In this document: positions 60,876-64,000 of the stretch, piece by piece
Position numbering within the stretch: position 1 is the first letter of the stretch
How the letters are laid out: each line of letters starts with the position of its first letter
Origin: Brachionus plicatilis
Lineage: Eukaryota > Rotifera > Eurotatoria > Ploima > Brachionidae
Reading direction: 5' to 3'
Assembly: GCA_010279815.1 (NCBI GenBank)
Contig: QEOQ01000204.1
Coordinates: 1,745,246-1,809,245, forward strand
DNA: 64,000 bases
Position numbers and translations under genes: made by a program
The notes under the pieces: generated by a model
The model's database searches: none
What the model saw: only the letters and a program-made list of their open reading frames with translations
What the model was told of the DNA's origin: nothing

Positions 60876-62938
60876 TATAAGCAGTGTTAGGAGTTTGAAT
60901 GGCCATTTTGATCTAAAAAAACTCAATCATAATTTTTTTTTAAAAATGGACGTCAATTAAAAGATTCTATTCAGTTATCGAGCTTGTCTAAATTTGAGGG
61001 TCGTTTAATTTCATTTTTTCAATTTTTCATTATTTACAAAAAAATAAGTAAAAAACTTGATAATTTTGAAATATTATCTATCAATCCAACACATAGTCAA
61101 CTGATGTAAACTTTTAAAAGGAAAATTAGTTTACCATAAAGGCTTCTATTTTTAATTTATGTTCCTAAGAGATTTGTATTTTTAATATCAATTATAAATT
61201 TATTTTGTTCCAACTTTTTTTATAAATATTTAAAATTTTAAAATTGATCTCAAAGTTTATGTTCGTAAGACCTATTTGACTCATTTTATTTTAAAGGATA
61301 AATATATTTGAAAATAAATTGATTTAATTTTGAATATGAGTCACATAGAAGAGTACCCAATTATTTATTAGAAAAACTACTGAATACCAATTATCATTTT
61401 TTCTTAAATTCCGATTTTTATAAAAATTACTCAAATAAAACCAGCCACCAGTATTTTTTTGTGGTAGTTTTTCCTTTAATTTAAACATATATAATTATAC
61501 AATTGAATTTAAAATAAAATTATAAGATTGTTTGGAAATAATTCTCAAAGTAATTGTGTTGATCTCTAGAATTTTTTAAATTTTGATTTTTGATTCATCA
61601 GCCATTTTATTAGCGTAAAAATAACACTTCTCAAAAAATTTTAGCATTTTATAATCCCGATAAAATGCTTGATCTAATGAGAAGAAAAAACATGACGAAA
61701 AAACTAATTCAAATTAGCAATTTGTTGAAACATGTTAACAAAATATTAATGAAATCATGATCACGCTTCCTGTTTTCACTCTTAACTATTCTTTTAACTT
61801 AGAAATTTTTTATTTATACATAAATAAAAATTTATTAAAAATAAAAAGTATTGTTTAAGATTAATAACTTATTGATTAGAAATAAATTGAACCAAAGTAA
61901 ACAATTCAATAGCTAGAATTTAAATAAATTTTTGTTAAGTTCTTTAGCCATTATGATTTATTTTAAACAAAAGTATTTTTGAATTGTATTCACTAAGACC
62001 AAATTCATGGCTGATTAATAAATTTTGATGAAATCTTCTATTTATTATCCAAGTTCATATTTAAATCATTTAAAAAGCTTTTTTGCTGCAATTAATTTAA
62101 GCAAAATTTTTTCATTTTATTAAAAAAAGTGTTTATTTTCGATTTTTTAGCTTTTATTTAATTTAAACACGAGATGAAAGGTATATAAACTCCTGAATAA
62201 AGCTTAAAATACTTTAAAATAGAATGATAATTGAATATTTCTTAATTAACTAGGAATTAAATTTTTTTTAACTAACAACACAATTTCATAAAATATTTGA
62301 ATTTTTATTTCGTTTTACATATATTAAAATTAATCATTACTAATTATTTAAGCCAATATTAAAATTTCTGAGTTTTTAGCAAGCTGAGGGTAGCTATAAA
62401 TTAGTGGAAAAACTGAAATACATTCAAGTCTAGAATTAATTTTTTTCTTGAAAAAACAAAATGAGAAAACAGTGAATCTATTTAAAAAAATTAATTCAGG
62501 AAAGTACCTATTGCGTTTCCGAACTAGTCTTTTCAGGCATCAGTTAAAAATGCCTTGAAATTTAATTTAAAAAATGCAAATTCATTGAAAAATTAAAAAA
62601 AAAAAAGGGTCCATTAGTTGGAAAAAACAATCTTTTGGACGGGGTTGGACGGAATTTTCAATAATATGAATAGTCTAAGCTGTAATTAAAATCTTTTTTG
62701 TATTAGGCAGTATATTGAGATAATAAAATTGAATAGGATTAGAGCTTTATTTATTTTAGCTGAAATTTGGTATCGAAAAAAAAAATTATGCTTTAATTAT
62801 GTTGTTTTGCTTTTCTTTTATTAAGTGAACAAAATTTCAATTTTAATTTTTAAATTCGGCTATTATGATCGAACATTTATTTTACTTTTGAATAAAAAAA
62901 AATTTTGAAACTAAAGTTTAGATGACTAAAATAGATAA
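60876..62938. other. A+T-rich upstream region of the phosphodiesterase gene
   Basis: Two kilobases without recognisable gene or repeat. Promoter and 5' untranslated exons of the phosphodiesterase could be here. Confidence 0.5.
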
Positions 62939-63961
62939 ATGGACCCTATGAACGATTCGGATTCACTACCAAACTTGGACACAAATGTTGTATCCTCTTG
63001 GTTGGATAATCATCCGGAATTTTTGCAGGACTACTTGAAAAAACTTCAAATTCAGCGTCGACGAACCTCGCTTCTTAGTGATAAATCAGGCCTTTTGTTG
63101 GCAAGCTTCAATACAGCATGCAACAAAAAATCCAGCATTCAAGAGACCAACTTTCTGGAGCCTTTAACAAGTCCGGTCCAGAACAATTCTAAATTGGCTA
63201 AATACAGCTCTCCAAATTCAAATGCAGCATCACTTAAATCTCTTTTCCTTAATTCAACTTCGCTAAATCCATCGTTTAGTGAGCCAAATCTGCCTCCAGC
63301 AAATCAGTTTAGCCAAGTTGAACATGAAAATGCCAAAAAACAAGTTAGCCGAAACAAGTTTAGGCAGCTGAGTTTGTATGAAAAAATGTACACATTGGTA
63401 AAATGTTTGTATCAAAGTCTGGATTTGAGGACAACTTGTAAGAAAATTTTGAATACCGTGAGCCTGTTATTGGATGCAGACAGATGCTCATTATTTTTGG
63501 TGGTCGATGAGGATGATTATGTCGAAGCCAATGCTGAAGGGACTAATGGCATGGAAAATGGAAAGAATAAAAAAATTTTGGTCAGTGTGGTTTTCGATGC
63601 CAAATCGAAATGTTTGAACAAATTTGTGAAAAATTATGCATTTGACAGCTTGGACGAGGGGTCTATTGATGAGGATGACGGCGAGCAAATAAAAATTCCC
63701 TACGGTAAGGGCATTGTAGGATACGTGGCTTCAACGGGAGAATCAGTCAACATTATCGATGCCTACAGTGATCCAAGATTTAATGCAACCATTGATCAAA
63801 AAACTGGATACAAAACTAAAAGTATTTTATGCCTTCCAATTTTGAATGAAAATGGACAGTGTATTGCTGTTGCCGAGGCTATCAATAAATTAGGAGATGA
63901 AACAGAACTTGAAGAGAACAATAATAGCGAAGAAATTAGTTTTACCAGAGAAGACGAAGAG
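62939..63961 (+). CDS. GAF-domain cyclic-nucleotide phosphodiesterase, PDE5/PDE11-like (first exon, partial)
   Basis: One open exon of 341 codons runs from ATG at 62939 (a second ATG follows at 62948) to a donor GAG|GTATTT at 63961; the rest lies beyond the window. The N-terminus has SWLDNHPEFLQDYLKK, the segment typical of PDE5/6/11 proteins ahead of their GAF domains. After a Ser/Asn-rich linker comes a GAF-A domain from about residue 145. It contains LDADRCSLFLVV, IPYGKGIVGYVAS, DPRFN and the NKxnFxnDE signature (AINKLGDE then FTREDEE), associated with cyclic-nucleotide-binding GAF domains. The catalytic HD domain is expected downstream and is not visible. Predicted role: cytosolic hydrolysis of cGMP and/or cAMP, with allosteric control through the GAF domain. 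The coding exon is distinctly less A+T-rich than its flanks. Confidence 0.88.
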
Positions 63962-63978
63962 GTATTTATTAAATTGCC

Positions 63979-64000
63979 AATTTTTTTTTTTTTTTTTTTT
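63979..64000. repeat. Poly-T run at the window edge
   Basis: The window ends in an uninterrupted T run inside the first phosphodiesterase intron. Length accuracy of such runs is poor. Confidence 0.7.

Overview
The window is a strongly A+T-rich piece of a small invertebrate nuclear genome. Genes are split by many short GT...AG introns (often 50-120 nt, many acceptors of the form TTTAAG or TTTTAG). There are animal-type multidomain secreted proteins, a nuclear tRNA-Gln, and hAT-like and Helitron transposon debris. The combination of base composition, intron style and protein repertoire would fit a monogonont rotifer (Brachionus-like), but this is inference; no marker in the window settles the phylum. 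Every gene model below was joined by hand using reading phase, splice signals and comparison between paralogues.

Layout. 1-1654 has no gene. 1655-4779 (+) is a type II transmembrane trypsin-like serine protease. 5321-38260 is a tandem cluster of three large secreted paralogues, all on the + strand: gene B (5321-17342, interrupted by a 125-nt N gap), gene C (19729-29224) and gene D (31316-38260). They share one building unit: SUEL/galactose-binding lectin, EGF-like, vWD, C8, TIL, EGF-like, linker. All three end in the same truncated vWD-like domain, reached through a conserved 13-nt microexon. 39476-40455 (-) is a NIPSNAP protein, 40843-40914 (+) a tRNA-Gln(UUG), 42890-45451 (+) a cytochrome P450, 45624-45869 (+) a possible two-exon small protein, and 45977-47672 (-) a sphingosine kinase. 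From 47.7 to 62.9 kb there is almost no gene, only A+T-rich sequence, a duplicated 0.82-kb repeat and a 1.3-kb near-perfect palindrome. 62939 to the right edge (+) is the first exon of a GAF-domain cyclic-nucleotide phosphodiesterase (PDE5/PDE11-like).

How it fits together. The three-gene cluster is the striking part. Lectin + EGF + vWD + C8 + TIL is the recipe known from bioadhesive proteins of sea star and flatworm and from gel-forming mucin-like proteins. I propose it as a candidate adhesive, cement or mucus gene cluster (inference). Its history is visible in the DNA: intragenic tandem duplication, gene-conversion-like identity tracts between B and D and between C and D, an inverted copy of the 3' end of C inside an intron of D, mosaic intron loss, and transposons (two hAT-like MITE families with exact 8-bp target duplications, one Helitron 3' end) between and inside the genes. 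The remaining genes are ordinary single-copy metabolic or signalling genes with no evident link to the cluster.
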